From Soonwooa sp. (GTDB lineage Bacteria; Bacteroidota; Bacteroidia; Flavobacteriales; Weeksellaceae), in assembly GCF_030151385.1 (NCBI RefSeq), contig NZ_JASLDS010000061.1, positions 1 through 64,000 of the forward strand: a stretch of DNA of 64,000 nucleotides. Reading direction: 5' to 3'. The position numbers and the translations under genes were made by a program. The notes below the pieces were generated by a model. That model made no database searches. It was given only the letters and a program-made list of their open reading frames with translations, and was not told the origin of the DNA. Below are positions 42,088 to 50,887 of the stretch, one piece after another (positions within the stretch are counted from its first letter, which is position 1; each line of letters begins with the position of its first letter).

Positions 42088-43926
42088 ATGAATTTATATA
42101 GAAGAATTCTACGATTTGCTGCACCACATCAAAAATATATTTACGGAAGTTTATTTTTTAATATTCTTTACTCGGTATTTCAGATTGCATCACTGGGAAC
42201 AATTTTACCTGTTCTTGGGATGTTATTTGGTACAATTAAGATGGATGAAAAATTAGTTGCGCCAGTATACGATGGACATATTTCACATTATTTTAATTAC
42301 CTAAAAGAATATTCGTACTATTATATCCAGACAGCAGTTAACGAGAAAGGCGCATTAACAGTTTTGGCCTGGCTTTGTTTGATTACTGGATTTATGTTTT
42401 TCCTACGGAATATTTTCCGATACCTTGGTGCTTACCTTTTGATTTTCTATCGTGTTGGTGTGACTAAGGATTTGCGAAGCGCTATGTACAATAAGATTTT
42501 AGCGTTGCCAGTTTCTTTCTTTACAGAGCAAAAAAAAGGCGATTTGATGTCGAGAATGTCAAATGATGTCGGCGAAGTGGAGAATAATATTTTGGGCAGT
42601 TTGGTTGACCTTATCAACTCACCATTTATGTTAATCAGTACTTTGGTAACCTTATTTTATTTAAGTCCACAATTGACCTTATTTAGTTTAATCGTTTTAC
42701 CAATTATGGGAACGCTGATTTCTTTAATAGGAAAAAGTCTTAAAAAAGATTCTCACGAAGCCCAAAACGAATTGGGAAACATCTTCTCTATCGTTGATGA
42801 AACTTTAAAGTCAACTAAAATTATTAAAATATTTAATGCTGATAAATTACTTAGCAATCGTTTTTCAAATTCGATGACGAAGTGGATTAATTATTCCATA
42901 AGTCTTGGACGCAAAAAAGAACTAGCCTCGCCAACCAGCGAATTTTTGGGAGCGCTTACTTTTTTGATGATTACTTGGTATGGTGGTAAAGAGATTATCG
43001 TTAATCACAGTATTCGTCCAGAAGATTTCTTGGTATTTTTAGGAATTTTCTTCCAAATTTTGCCTCCGATTAAAAGTCTTTCGTCTTCGATTTCTAATGT
43101 ACAAAAAGCCGAAGGTTCTTTGGTTCGTGTAATGGATATTTTGGATGCTGATGTCAAAGTTGACGAAATTCCGAACCCAGTTCCAATTTCAGAATTAAAA
43201 GATAAAATTACTTTCGAAAATGTTGGTTTCTATTATAACCAAGAGCATTTAATTCTGAAGAATTTTAACCTCGAAATTAAAAAAGGACAAACCGTTGCGC
43301 TCGTTGGACAAAGTGGAAGTGGGAAAACTACAATTGCAAACTTGCTAACGCGTTTTTATGACGTGTCAGAAGGTAGTATCAACATTGATGGTGTTAATGT
43401 TAAAAACCTAAACTTAAAACAATACCGTTCGATTTTAGGAATGGTAACGCAAGAATCGGTTTTGTTTAACGATACAGTTTATAACAACATTGCGATGGGC
43501 AAAGAAAATGCGACTCGAGAAGAAATCATCGAAGCTGCAAAAATTGCCAACGCCCACAACTTTATCGAAAGTCTTCCCGAAGGCTATGATACCAACATTG
43601 GTGATGATGGTAACAAGCTTTCTGGAGGACAAAAGCAGCGTGTTTCTATTGCGCGTGCCGTTCTCAAAAATCCACCAATTATGATTTTGGACGAGGCAAC
43701 TTCTGCTTTGGACACAGAGTCGGAACGCTTTGTGCAAGAAGCTTTAGAAAAAATGATGGAGAACAGAACATCACTTGTTATTGCACACAGACTCTCAACC
43801 ATCCAAAAAGCCAATCATATTGTTGTGATGGAAAAAGGCGAAATCGTCGAACAAGGCAGCCATACCGACCTTATGGAAAAGAATGGCGTCTATAGAAAAC
43901 TTGTAGAGTTACAAAATTTTGAGTAG
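42088..43926 (+). CDS. ABC exporter, MsbA-like permease/ATPase
   Basis: The 612-residue half-transporter has six membrane segments in the first 340 residues and an ATPase domain with Walker A GQSGSGKT (407-414), the signature LSGGQ and Walker B IMILDEATSALD. It likely exports lipid A-core or another hydrophobic substrate. The gene converges with csaA with a 3-base gap between stops. Confidence 0.92.
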   Translation: MNLYRRILRFAAPHQKYIYGSLFFNILYSVFQIASLGTILPVLGMLFGTIKMDEKLVAPVYDGHISHYFNYLKEYSYYYIQTAVNEKGALTVLAWLCLITGFMFFLRNIFRYLGAYLLIFYRVGVTKDLRSAMYNKILALPVSFFTEQKKGDLMSRMSNDVGEVENNILGSLVDLINSPFMLISTLVTLFYLSPQLTLFSLIVLPIMGTLISLIGKSLKKDSHEAQNELGNIFSIVDETLKSTKIIKIFNADKLLSNRFSNSMTKWINYSISLGRKKELASPTSEFLGALTFLMITWYGGKEIIVNHSIRPEDFLVFLGIFFQILPPIKSLSSSISNVQKAEGSLVRVMDILDADVKVDEIPNPVPISELKDKITFENVGFYYNQEHLILKNFNLEIKKGQTVALVGQSGSGKTTIANLLTRFYDVSEGSINIDGVNVKNLNLKQYRSILGMVTQESVLFNDTVYNNIAMGKENATREEIIEAAKIANAHNFIESLPEGYDTNIGDDGNKLSGGQKQRVSIARAVLKNPPIMILDEATSALDTESERFVQEALEKMMENRTSLVIAHRLSTIQKANHIVVMEKGEIVEQGSHTDLMEKNGVYRKLVELQNFE

Positions 43927-43929
43927 GCA

Positions 43930-44274
43930 TTAACCTACTTGCAAACCATTTTTCACAGGAAGTGATGCTGTTAGCAGTGTCACTTCTTTTGTATCCTCAC
44001 CATAGATACCAAGAACAAGACATTCGCTGAAGATGTTTGCTATTTGTTTCTTCGGAAAATTAACAACTGCCAAAATTTGCTTTCCAACTAAATCTTCGGG
44101 TTGATACAAAGCTGTGATTTGAGCAGAAGATTTTCGAATTCCTAAATCGCCAAAATCAATTTCCAAAATGTAAGCAGGGTTTCTTGCCTTTTCAAAATTT
44201 TGGGCTGCGATAATTGTTCCAACACGAATATCTATTTTTTCAAAGTCGCTCCAAGTGATGTCTGGTTTTGTCAT
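43930..44274 (-). CDS. csaA: CsaA-like tRNA-binding / chaperone protein
   Basis: The 114-residue protein is a single tRNA-binding (EMAP II-like OB fold) domain: DFEKIDIRVGTI, AYILEIDFGDLGIRKSSAQITALY, LVGKQILAVVNFPKKQIA. CsaA proteins have chaperone and tRNA-binding activity. No obvious operon partner. Confidence 0.9.
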   Translation of the reverse strand: MTKPDITWSDFEKIDIRVGTIIAAQNFEKARNPAYILEIDFGDLGIRKSSAQITALYQPEDLVGKQILAVVNFPKKQIANIFSECLVLGIYGEDTKEVTLLTASLPVKNGLQVG

Positions 44275-44581
44275 AATTTATTTAGGAATTTATATTTAAG
44301 TCAATTGTTTTAATCTTCTTTTAAAAAAGATAAAATGACCCAACAATATAATAAATAATTGAGAATTTACTTTTAGAAATATTTTGAAATAAGACTTTTT
44401 CCTGAAATTACAAGCCATTTTGCACTCAAAATTGAAATTCTGAAAAGTAGTTGAAAGCCTTTGTACAAGGACTATTCCTAAAAATATACTTTCAAGATTC
44501 ACGAATTTTAAAATTGTTAAACTTTCGAGTGTTGAATATCAAAGTTATTTTTGGAGTATCAAATAACTTAATATTTTAAAT
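44275..44581. other. Intergenic region without a gene
   Basis: A 307-base AT-rich gap between divergent csaA and the sorted secreted protein. No RNA gene is seen, and an ORF at 44296-44502 is not convincing. The part next to the plus gene holds its promoter. Confidence 0.6.
44523..44553 (+). promoter_or_regulatory. Promoter, TTTC-N19-TATTTTTG
   Basis: TTTC (44523-44526) is 19 bases from TATTTTTG (44546-44553). It is placed 28 bases ahead of the start at 44582. Confidence 0.65.
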
Positions 44582-45859
44582 ATGAAAAAATTCTACTTAA
44601 GCGCGCTTGCTGGCATCATGACTTTATCGTCTTTATCAGCTCAGATGAAGTTTAATTTCCTTAATCAAGGAGTTGGGACTTCTTTGCTATCAATTAATAA
44701 AAATGGACAAGGTCTCTCTGGTGGAAGATATTATGATTTTGCAACAAATAAGTTTGTATTTGCAGAGTCAACTGTTGCCGCGCTAGCTTACAATAATGAC
44801 AAAGGTGATTATGCTGGTGCTACTTGGATTGATTTGGATGCGAGAACAACTCAACCTGCTTACAAAAAAGATGGTGTTTGGTATAATATTCCGTGGTTTC
44901 CAGAATCTGATCCTGCAACCTCACAAACAACTGTCTATAAAAATTCGCCGAATGGTAAATATGTTGTTGGGCAAATGTCTATTGCAGAGTCACAATATGG
45001 AATATTCGTTTTCAATACAGAAACTAAGGAGATGAAACGTGTTATCGGAGGAGATTACAAGCACTATGCTGCCTACGGTGTTAATGACAATGGAATCGTA
45101 GTTGGTTGGGCAGATATGCCTGGTGGTGGTACTCGCAGAACGCCAATCTATCTAGATGTTGCTGATATGGTCGTGCATGAGATTGCACCAGCGCCAGTTT
45201 TAATTCTAAACTCTTCTAGTGCAGTTAACAGTAGTAATATTATGGTTGGAGATTATAATGGACGCGGTTTTTATTTTAACATAAATACTAAAGATTTTAA
45301 GCAAGTTAACAATCCTGCTGGTTCTGTTGCAACAAACTTTATGAATCTTTCTGAAACCAATGTTGCCGTAGGTTATGCCGATATGCCAGACGGAAGTAGA
45401 AAAGCGATTATCTACCATCCAAGTATGGGGGATACACCTTTGTACGTTACAGATTATTTGACTGAAAAAGGTGTTACGATTACTGCTACAGATAAAAGCT
45501 TAGGTACGGCTTGTTCTATTTCGTCAGATGGCAAATACATTGGAGGATTCCTTAATGGCGTTTCGGCAGCATTTGCAATGGGCTGGGCTGCATATCTTGA
45601 TAATGCAACTTTGGATGCAGCTTCTGTCGCAACTAAAGCGCAAGTGTCAATCTATCCAAATCCTGTTGTAGATAAGTTAACTATAAAAACAAATGATAAA
45701 ATTTCTGATGTTGAAGTCTACAATGTAGCTGGTACAAAAACACAAATTCTAAAAACACAAAACAATGAGCTAGATGTTCGTCATCTTTTGCCTGGAACTT
45801 ATATTATCAAATTTAATATTGGTAATAAAGCGTATAGCGAAAAATTTATTAAAAAGTAA
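44582..45859 (+). CDS. T9SS type A sorted protein with HAF-like repeats
   Basis: The 425-residue protein has a signal peptide ending LSAQ, a central part with repeated turns (NDNGIVVGWADMPGG, ETNVAVGYADMPDG, ISSDGKYIGGFLNG) like HAF extracellular repeats, and a C-terminal type A sorting domain (about 355-425, SIYPNPVVDKLTIK, PGTYIIKFNIGNKAYSEKFIKK). It is exported across the outer membrane by the type IX system. It is paralogous to the product at 59101. Substrate or adhesion role is unknown. Confidence 0.85.
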   Translation: MKKFYLSALAGIMTLSSLSAQMKFNFLNQGVGTSLLSINKNGQGLSGGRYYDFATNKFVFAESTVAALAYNNDKGDYAGATWIDLDARTTQPAYKKDGVWYNIPWFPESDPATSQTTVYKNSPNGKYVVGQMSIAESQYGIFVFNTETKEMKRVIGGDYKHYAAYGVNDNGIVVGWADMPGGGTRRTPIYLDVADMVVHEIAPAPVLILNSSSAVNSSNIMVGDYNGRGFYFNINTKDFKQVNNPAGSVATNFMNLSETNVAVGYADMPDGSRKAIIYHPSMGDTPLYVTDYLTEKGVTITATDKSLGTACSISSDGKYIGGFLNGVSAAFAMGWAAYLDNATLDAASVATKAQVSIYPNPVVDKLTIKTNDKISDVEVYNVAGTKTQILKTQNNELDVRHLLPGTYIIKFNIGNKAYSEKFIKK

Positions 45860-45876
45860 TTGTGATTCAGAAATGA

Positions 45877-45905
45877 AAAAGAGCGAAATTTTCGCTCTTT
45901 TTTTA
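45877..45905. terminator. Bidirectional terminator
   Basis: GAGCGAAA and TTTCGCTC arms with A and T runs either side. It reaches the stop codon of the convergent gene at 45903. Confidence 0.88.
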
Positions 45906-46424
45906 TGCTTGATTGTGTGCTAAATTTTCTAAAAAATTAAGAAGTCGTTGTTTTTGTTCTGCATATTTAATTTGAAGGTCAGATTCTTCTCCCATTCTTT
46001 TATAATATTCTAAAGCTTTTTCACCAAAGAACTTTTTATGATAATCACTAACATCAGGAATATTTGGGAAGTTGGTATGGAACAACATTTCGTTGTAAGC
46101 AAGCCATTCTCTTTCATTTTTGTCTTGCATCATCACTTCTGGAGACTTTTGGCGAACATGTAGCATCTCGTGAGCAATCATATTAATGACCAGATTAAAT
46201 TCAAAATCAAATAGATTTCTTGGAATTAAAACCATTTGTCTTTCACCAATATCGCCATTTGCGGTTAACAAAATTGAATTCTTTTCCAACTCATCTCGAA
46301 AGCCAAAACCTTCTAGATTAGGATGATCAAGTCCAAATTCATATACTAGGAACTTTGCTAAGTCCAAAATCTGATTGTTCTCTTTATAAGCATTGATGTT
46401 AAACATCAACTGATCGTAATTCAT
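45903..46424 (-). CDS. Hypothetical protein with HExxH motif
   Basis: The 173-residue protein is not recognised. It contains His85-Glu-Met-Leu-His89 in NMIAHEMLHVRQ, a zincin motif, with Glu104 and Glu106 downstream as possible third ligands. No signal peptide is seen, so a cytoplasmic location is expected. It begins 39 bases after the membrane-protein pair. A metallopeptidase-like role is only an inference from the motif. Confidence 0.6.
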   Translation of the reverse strand: MNYDQLMFNINAYKENNQILDLAKFLVYEFGLDHPNLEGFGFRDELEKNSILLTANGDIGERQMVLIPRNLFDFEFNLVINMIAHEMLHVRQKSPEVMMQDKNEREWLAYNEMLFHTNFPNIPDVSDYHKKFFGEKALEYYKRMGEESDLQIKYAEQKQRLLNFLENLAHNQA

Positions 46425-46463
46425 CTCGAAATTTTTACGAATGTAAAAAAAACTTTGTTTGGG

Positions 46464-46928
46464 CTAAATGTTTTTCTCGCCTTTATTCATTTTCTTCATC
46501 GTATTCACCTTCACCTTTCGAAATGGTCGAATCATCTTTTTAATTGGTTTTAAAGACCTTAAATAAATTGTGACAACCAAAGAAATACAAGCTGCCGTTC
46601 CAAGTGCGCCTCCAAATCCTTTGAATTCTTTTGAAATGTTGTGATAAATCAACGTGAAAATAATTGGAGCAATAAATAAATTGAAATTTTTAAAATGTTT
46701 CCTCGACGAAATCATCCCGATGAACGTAGAGCCAATAAGGATAAACGGAATATCCTTTGGTAAATCGAAATGCCAAAACCATGTATTGAATTGGTAAAAT
46801 CCGCCAACCAACATAGCAATTAATCCCGACGCACGAACTGGACCTAATTTTAAATTTTTATTTAAATGATACGTCAGCCAAGCTCCAGAAATAGCTAAAA
46901 TAATATTGAAAATTAACGTTTCTACCAT
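46464..46928 (-). CDS. Membrane protein, 154 residues, partner 2
   Basis: The ATG at 46928 (not the TTG at 46934) starts a protein with about four membrane segments and a basic C-terminal tail (KKMIRPFRKVKVNTMKKMNKG). FKGFGGALGTAACISLVVTIYL matches FHGIGGKLGTLAFMGVLYAYII of the gene just upstream, so the two are related. The overlap is seven bases. The family is unknown to me. Confidence 0.6.
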   Translation of the reverse strand: MVETLIFNIILAISGAWLTYHLNKNLKLGPVRASGLIAMLVGGFYQFNTWFWHFDLPKDIPFILIGSTFIGMISSRKHFKNFNLFIAPIIFTLIYHNISKEFKGFGGALGTAACISLVVTIYLRSLKPIKKMIRPFRKVKVNTMKKMNKGEKNI

Positions 46929-47485
46929 GGCCAAAAGAATTTATGAATGATATACGCGTACAAAACGCCCATAAATGCTAATGTTCCCAGCTTTCCGCCA
47001 ATTCCATGGAAATAATGATGCGAAAACGTATAAAAAACAGCTGTCAAAAAAGTCGATAACAAAATAAAAACATAACCATACGGAAGTTGCGTCATGCCCA
47101 CAAAAGCGCCACAATAAATGGCAATTGGCCAATGCGCCGCCGAGTTCATTTTGTATTTTATGTTTCTTGTAAAACTTCCCGTAAAGCCAACCAAACCTGC
47201 GGCGAAAACAGTATTTAAACCAACAGTAGATTGTAAAAAATAAGTGGTTAAGCTTCCTATTAAAAACCAAACGAACAAATCGTAATGCACTTCGTGTTTA
47301 TGCTCGATGTGCAAACGGTGTTTTTTTCGATAAGACATCGCCATTCCCAAGACAATCAACGAAAAGGCAATAAGAAACCAAGGTTTCAAGGTTTTTTCTT
47401 TGATGATGGCTACAATAAAATAAACCTGCGCAGCGATGAACAGGAATAATAATATTTTGGGAATTATTTTTTTAAAATTTTGCAT
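46922..47485 (-). CDS. Membrane protein, 187 residues, partner 1
   Basis: About six membrane segments with His-rich loops (KKHRLHIEHKHEVHYD and FSHHYFHGIGGKLG) are seen. The shared GxGGxLGTxA motif with the next gene suggests a hetero-oligomeric membrane complex. It lies 35 bases after sufD on the same strand. Function is not known; metal handling is a guess from the His-rich segment and the suf neighbourhood. Confidence 0.6.
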   Translation of the reverse strand: MQNFKKIIPKILLFLFIAAQVYFIVAIIKEKTLKPWFLIAFSLIVLGMAMSYRKKHRLHIEHKHEVHYDLFVWFLIGSLTTYFLQSTVGLNTVFAAGLVGFTGSFTRNIKYKMNSAAHWPIAIYCGAFVGMTQLPYGYVFILLSTFLTAVFYTFSHHYFHGIGGKLGTLAFMGVLYAYIIHKFFWPW

Positions 47486-47520
47486 CTAAATGAAAATAGG
47501 GCGATTAACGCCCTACTTTT

Positions 47521-48834
47521 TTATTCTTCAATAATCAAATCAACACCTAATTTTTCGGCTAAGAGTTTTGATATTTTTAGTTTTAATGGCTCAATGTCAA
47601 TATTTTGCATTGCATCGTTGGCGAAAGCGTAAAGCAACAAAGCTTGTGCTTCATTTTTCGAAATTCCACGTGCACGAAGATAGAACATAGCATCTTTATC
47701 TAATTGTCCAACCGTACAACCGTGCGAACATTTAACATCATCAGCAAAAATTTCCAACTGAGGTTTAGTGTCGATAGACGAACCTTCAGAAAGTAAAATA
47801 TTATTGTTTTGCTGATAGGCATTGGTTTTTTGAGCAATTTTATCTACAAAAACTTTCCCGTTGAAAACCCCGTGAGATTTCCCACCGAAAATCCCTTTGT
47901 AGTTTTGGTACGACTCACAATTTGGCTGATTATGATGAACTGCAGTGTGATGGTCTACCAATTGGTCTTTATCAATCACCGTAATTCCATTCATAAACGA
48001 ATTGATATTGCTTCCGTTATGAATAAAATCTAAGTTATTTCGAACCAATTTACCACCAAAAGAGAAAGTATTTACGGTTGCTAAACTATCTTTTTCTTGC
48101 TTAGCATAAGTGTTGTCAATTAAATACGAGGTATCGCTATCATTTTGAAGTTTATGCCAATCTGCTTTTGCATTCGGATAAACGAAAATTTCCGTTACCG
48201 AATTGGTGAACGTAAAACTTTCATCAAAATTATGATGACTTTCAATAACTTCTACTTTCGAATTTTCTTCAACAATTAACAAGTTACGCGTGTTGTAAAA
48301 CGTATTTTCTTGTTGATTTTGAGAAAGATAGAACACATGAATTGGTTTTTCAATCACTGTGTTTTTTGGAACGTGAAGGAAAAATCCGAATTTGCAATAC
48401 GCATCATTCAAATCCACAAATGGGTTGTTTTCCAACGCAATGGTATTGAAATATTTATCGAAAACCGCTTTGTGTTTTTCATCATTCAATGCATGATTGA
48501 AAGACAACATCTCAATATTTGCAATCGAAATTTTTGACAATTCCTTGTGCAATTCTCCATTTACAAACACGATGTAATCGAAGTTTTCCTCGCCCAAATG
48601 CAATGCATCAATTTGCTCATTTGTAATGTGATGCTCGTTGGTTGGGAAAAAATTGTAGTCTTTTTTTACAATTTCCGCAAGGTTGGTGTATTTATATTCT
48701 TCGTCTTTCTTTGTTGGAAAGCCCAATTCAGCAAACTTTTGCAAAGCCGCCTTTCTTTTATCATCGAGAAAACGATGCTTCAAGCTTTCTAAAAAAGCAG
48801 AATGGTTGTTTAAAATTTGTTCGTTTAATGACAT
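47521..48834 (-). CDS. sufD: Fe-S cluster assembly protein SufD
   Basis: SufD forms the SufBCD scaffold with SufB and SufC. The 437-residue protein has the SufBD beta-helix region with DHHTAVHHNQPNCESYQNYKGIFGG and DDVKCSHGCTVGQLDKDAMFYLRARG near the end, containing the conserved His and Cys. The start follows a YhcG gene by three bases, which is unusual. Confidence 0.95.
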   Translation of the reverse strand: MSLNEQILNNHSAFLESLKHRFLDDKRKAALQKFAELGFPTKKDEEYKYTNLAEIVKKDYNFFPTNEHHITNEQIDALHLGEENFDYIVFVNGELHKELSKISIANIEMLSFNHALNDEKHKAVFDKYFNTIALENNPFVDLNDAYCKFGFFLHVPKNTVIEKPIHVFYLSQNQQENTFYNTRNLLIVEENSKVEVIESHHNFDESFTFTNSVTEIFVYPNAKADWHKLQNDSDTSYLIDNTYAKQEKDSLATVNTFSFGGKLVRNNLDFIHNGSNINSFMNGITVIDKDQLVDHHTAVHHNQPNCESYQNYKGIFGGKSHGVFNGKVFVDKIAQKTNAYQQNNNILLSEGSSIDTKPQLEIFADDVKCSHGCTVGQLDKDAMFYLRARGISKNEAQALLLYAFANDAMQNIDIEPLKLKISKLLAEKLGVDLIIEE

Positions 48835-48837
48835 ATT

Positions 48838-49827
48838 CTATAATTTGTCTTCCAAAAAATGCTGAAATTCCTCTTTTTTCGGAAGATAAAGTTGATATTT
48901 ACTAAGTAAAATTTTATTACTGATGCTATCGGTAGCATATTCTACCAAAATTTCATTTTTGTGAGCTCCCAAAATAATTCCAATGGGTTCTTGGTCTCCT
49001 TCTGTGGCTTCTTCTTTTTTAAAATAATTAAGATAAAGGTTCATTTGACCAATATCTTCGTGGGAAATCTCCCCTTTTTTGAGGTCAATTAGAACAAAAC
49101 ATTTCAAAATTCTGTGGTAAAAAAGCAAATCTACATAAAAATGCCTTCCACCAATGCTCATCCTATACTGTCTCCCGATGAATGCAAATCCTTTCCCTAT
49201 TTCCATGATAAATTTCTGGAGTTGGTTGATGATTTCCTGTTCTAAATCGGTTTCTTGCCAAATTGGATTTTCGGGAAGGTTAAGAAATTCCAAAACAAAA
49301 GGGTCTTTTATCAAATCCTCGGGTTTTATTATTTCATGTCCTTTTTGTGCAAGCTCCAAAACACTTTCCTTGTCTTTGCTCAACGCAATTCTTTGAAAAA
49401 GTAAGCTTTTCATTTGCCTTTTCAAATCCCGAACGCTCCATTTTTCCAATTCGCATTGTTTGGCATAAAAACTAATTTCTAATTCGGAATCAGCTTTTAA
49501 AATTTCGAAATAATGGCTCCATGTCAATTTGTGAGACAGTGTCTCACTTATTTGGAATGAAAGATATAACTTCCGCATATACAAAAGATTAGACCTGCTA
49601 AATCCCTTTCCATATAATTGCGTTAAATCTTTTGAAAGTCTTTCAAAAAGTTGCGAGCCGTAATCTGCTCGCTCGTTTCCGTTTTGTTCAAATTCAACAA
49701 TGTATCGTCCAATTTGCCAATAAGTTTGAACCAAAATCGTATTAACAGCCTGAACCGCTTTTTGCCTTCCTTCCGAAAGCAAAACCCCAATTTGGTCTAT
49801 TAACGAATTGTATTGGTTCTGTAACAT
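48838..49827 (-). CDS. YhcG/DUF1016 PD-(D/E)XK nuclease, second copy
   Basis: The 329-residue protein has the DUF1016 domain (VNTILVQTYWQIGRYIVEFEQNG, SRSNLLYMRKLYLSF) and nuclease domain with YVDLLFYHRILKCFVLIDLKKGE. It is a homologue of the product at 22847 but lacks the repeats: here ISETLSHK joins directly to LTWSHYFE. It is placed between sufC and sufD, transcribed with them. The insertion is probably recent; the family is often mobile or variable between strains. Confidence 0.87.
   Translation of the reverse strand: MLQNQYNSLIDQIGVLLSEGRQKAVQAVNTILVQTYWQIGRYIVEFEQNGNERADYGSQLFERLSKDLTQLYGKGFSRSNLLYMRKLYLSFQISETLSHKLTWSHYFEILKADSELEISFYAKQCELEKWSVRDLKRQMKSLLFQRIALSKDKESVLELAQKGHEIIKPEDLIKDPFVLEFLNLPENPIWQETDLEQEIINQLQKFIMEIGKGFAFIGRQYRMSIGGRHFYVDLLFYHRILKCFVLIDLKKGEISHEDIGQMNLYLNYFKKEEATEGDQEPIGIILGAHKNEILVEYATDSISNKILLSKYQLYLPKKEEFQHFLEDKL
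49531..49547. repeat. Perfect 17-nt palindrome inside the second yhcG
   Basis: GTGAGACA-G-TGTCTCAC (plus strand) is a perfect 8+1+8 palindrome. It encodes SETLSH in the minus gene, the same position and core as the four units at 23125-23268. Confidence 0.85.
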
Positions 49828-50007
49828 TTGAAATTTGAAGTTCTTTAAATTTGAATTCCGTACAAATTCTATTCTTTATTTTTTCTTAAATCTTTAAAAA
49901 CGCAAAGTCAAACAAAAGCATTTTTAACACTTTTTAAAATAAGGCAGACAAAGGCGCTAAACTTATCAAGTGAAAAACAAACATTTATTCTGAAATTCAA
50001 TCTCGAA

Positions 50008-50751
50008 TTATTTAAGCAGCCAATCGTAGCCTTTTTCTTCTAATTCTAATGCAAGAGATTTGTCTCCTGTTTTGATGATTTTTCCGTCCGCTAAAACGTG
50101 TACGAAATCAGGTTGAATATGATTCAAAAGTCTTTGGTAGTGCGTAATTAAAAGTACTGCATTGCCTTCATTTCTGAATTTATTCACACCATCCGAAACA
50201 ATTCTCAAGGCGTCGATATCCAAACCAGAATCGGTTTCGTCCAAGATTGCCAATTTCGGGTTGAGCATCATCATCTGGAAAATCTCGTTTCTCTTCTTTT
50301 CACCACCCGAAAAACCTTCGTTTAACGAACGAGAAAGGAAATCTTTTTTAATTTCCAATAGCTCCGATTTCTCACGAATTAATGCTAACATTTCTTTTGC
50401 TGGCATATCTTCAAGACCGTTTGCTTTGCGGTTTTCGTTCATTGCTGCTTTAATGAAGTTCGTTACCGAAACTCCCGGAATTTCCACTGGATATTGGAAA
50501 GACAAGAAGATACCTTTGTGCGCTCTATCTTCTGGCGCATCTTCGATGATGTTTTCACCTTCGAAAAGAATTTCACCATCCGTTACTTCGTAATCTTCTT
50601 TACCAGCAATCACCGATGAAAGCGTAGATTTACCAGCACCGTTAGGTCCCATAATCGCGTGAACTTCACCCGGTTTTATCTCTAAATTGATTCCTTTTAA
50701 AATTTCTGCGCCATCTTCAATTCTGGCGTGTAAGTTTTTAATTTCTAACAT
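50008..50751 (-). CDS. sufC: Fe-S cluster assembly ATPase SufC
   Basis: SufC is the ABC-type ATPase of the SufBCD scaffold. The 247-residue protein has Walker A GPNGAGKS (35-42), signature FSGGEKKR (147-154) and Walker B LAILDETDSGLD. It is separated from sufB by a 136-base gap holding a palindromic repeat and from the YhcG gene by 180 bases. Confidence 0.96.
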   Translation of the reverse strand: MLEIKNLHARIEDGAEILKGINLEIKPGEVHAIMGPNGAGKSTLSSVIAGKEDYEVTDGEILFEGENIIEDAPEDRAHKGIFLSFQYPVEIPGVSVTNFIKAAMNENRKANGLEDMPAKEMLALIREKSELLEIKKDFLSRSLNEGFSGGEKKRNEIFQMMMLNPKLAILDETDSGLDIDALRIVSDGVNKFRNEGNAVLLITHYQRLLNHIQPDFVHVLADGKIIKTGDKSLALELEEKGYDWLLK

Positions 50752-50810
50752 TGTTAGCTTTTAATTTTTATTTTAAATACGATAAATCGCACTCTTTGTA
50801 TATCTTAAAT

Positions 50811-50874
50811 TTGTCATTCCGAGGAACGAGGAATCTTGATTCTTCATTCCACTATGTTGCATTCAGAATGACAA
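50811..50874. repeat. Palindromic intergenic repeat (TTGTCATTCCGAGG type)
   Basis: TTGTCATTCCGA at 50811-50822 pairs with the TCAGAATGACAA end at 50863-50874 with one mismatch; the GAGGAACGAGGAATCTT body follows the left arm. This is a pattern that I know as frequent between genes in Flavobacteriia and other Bacteroidota. It lies between sufB and sufC. Confidence 0.7.
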
Positions 50875-50887
50875 CTGCTTACTATTT

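Noticed and set aside
44296..44502. 68-residue frame on the minus strand upstream of csaA
   Set aside because: AT-rich, Lys/Phe-rich product with no start context and no recognisable pattern; likely a chance frame in an intergenic gap.
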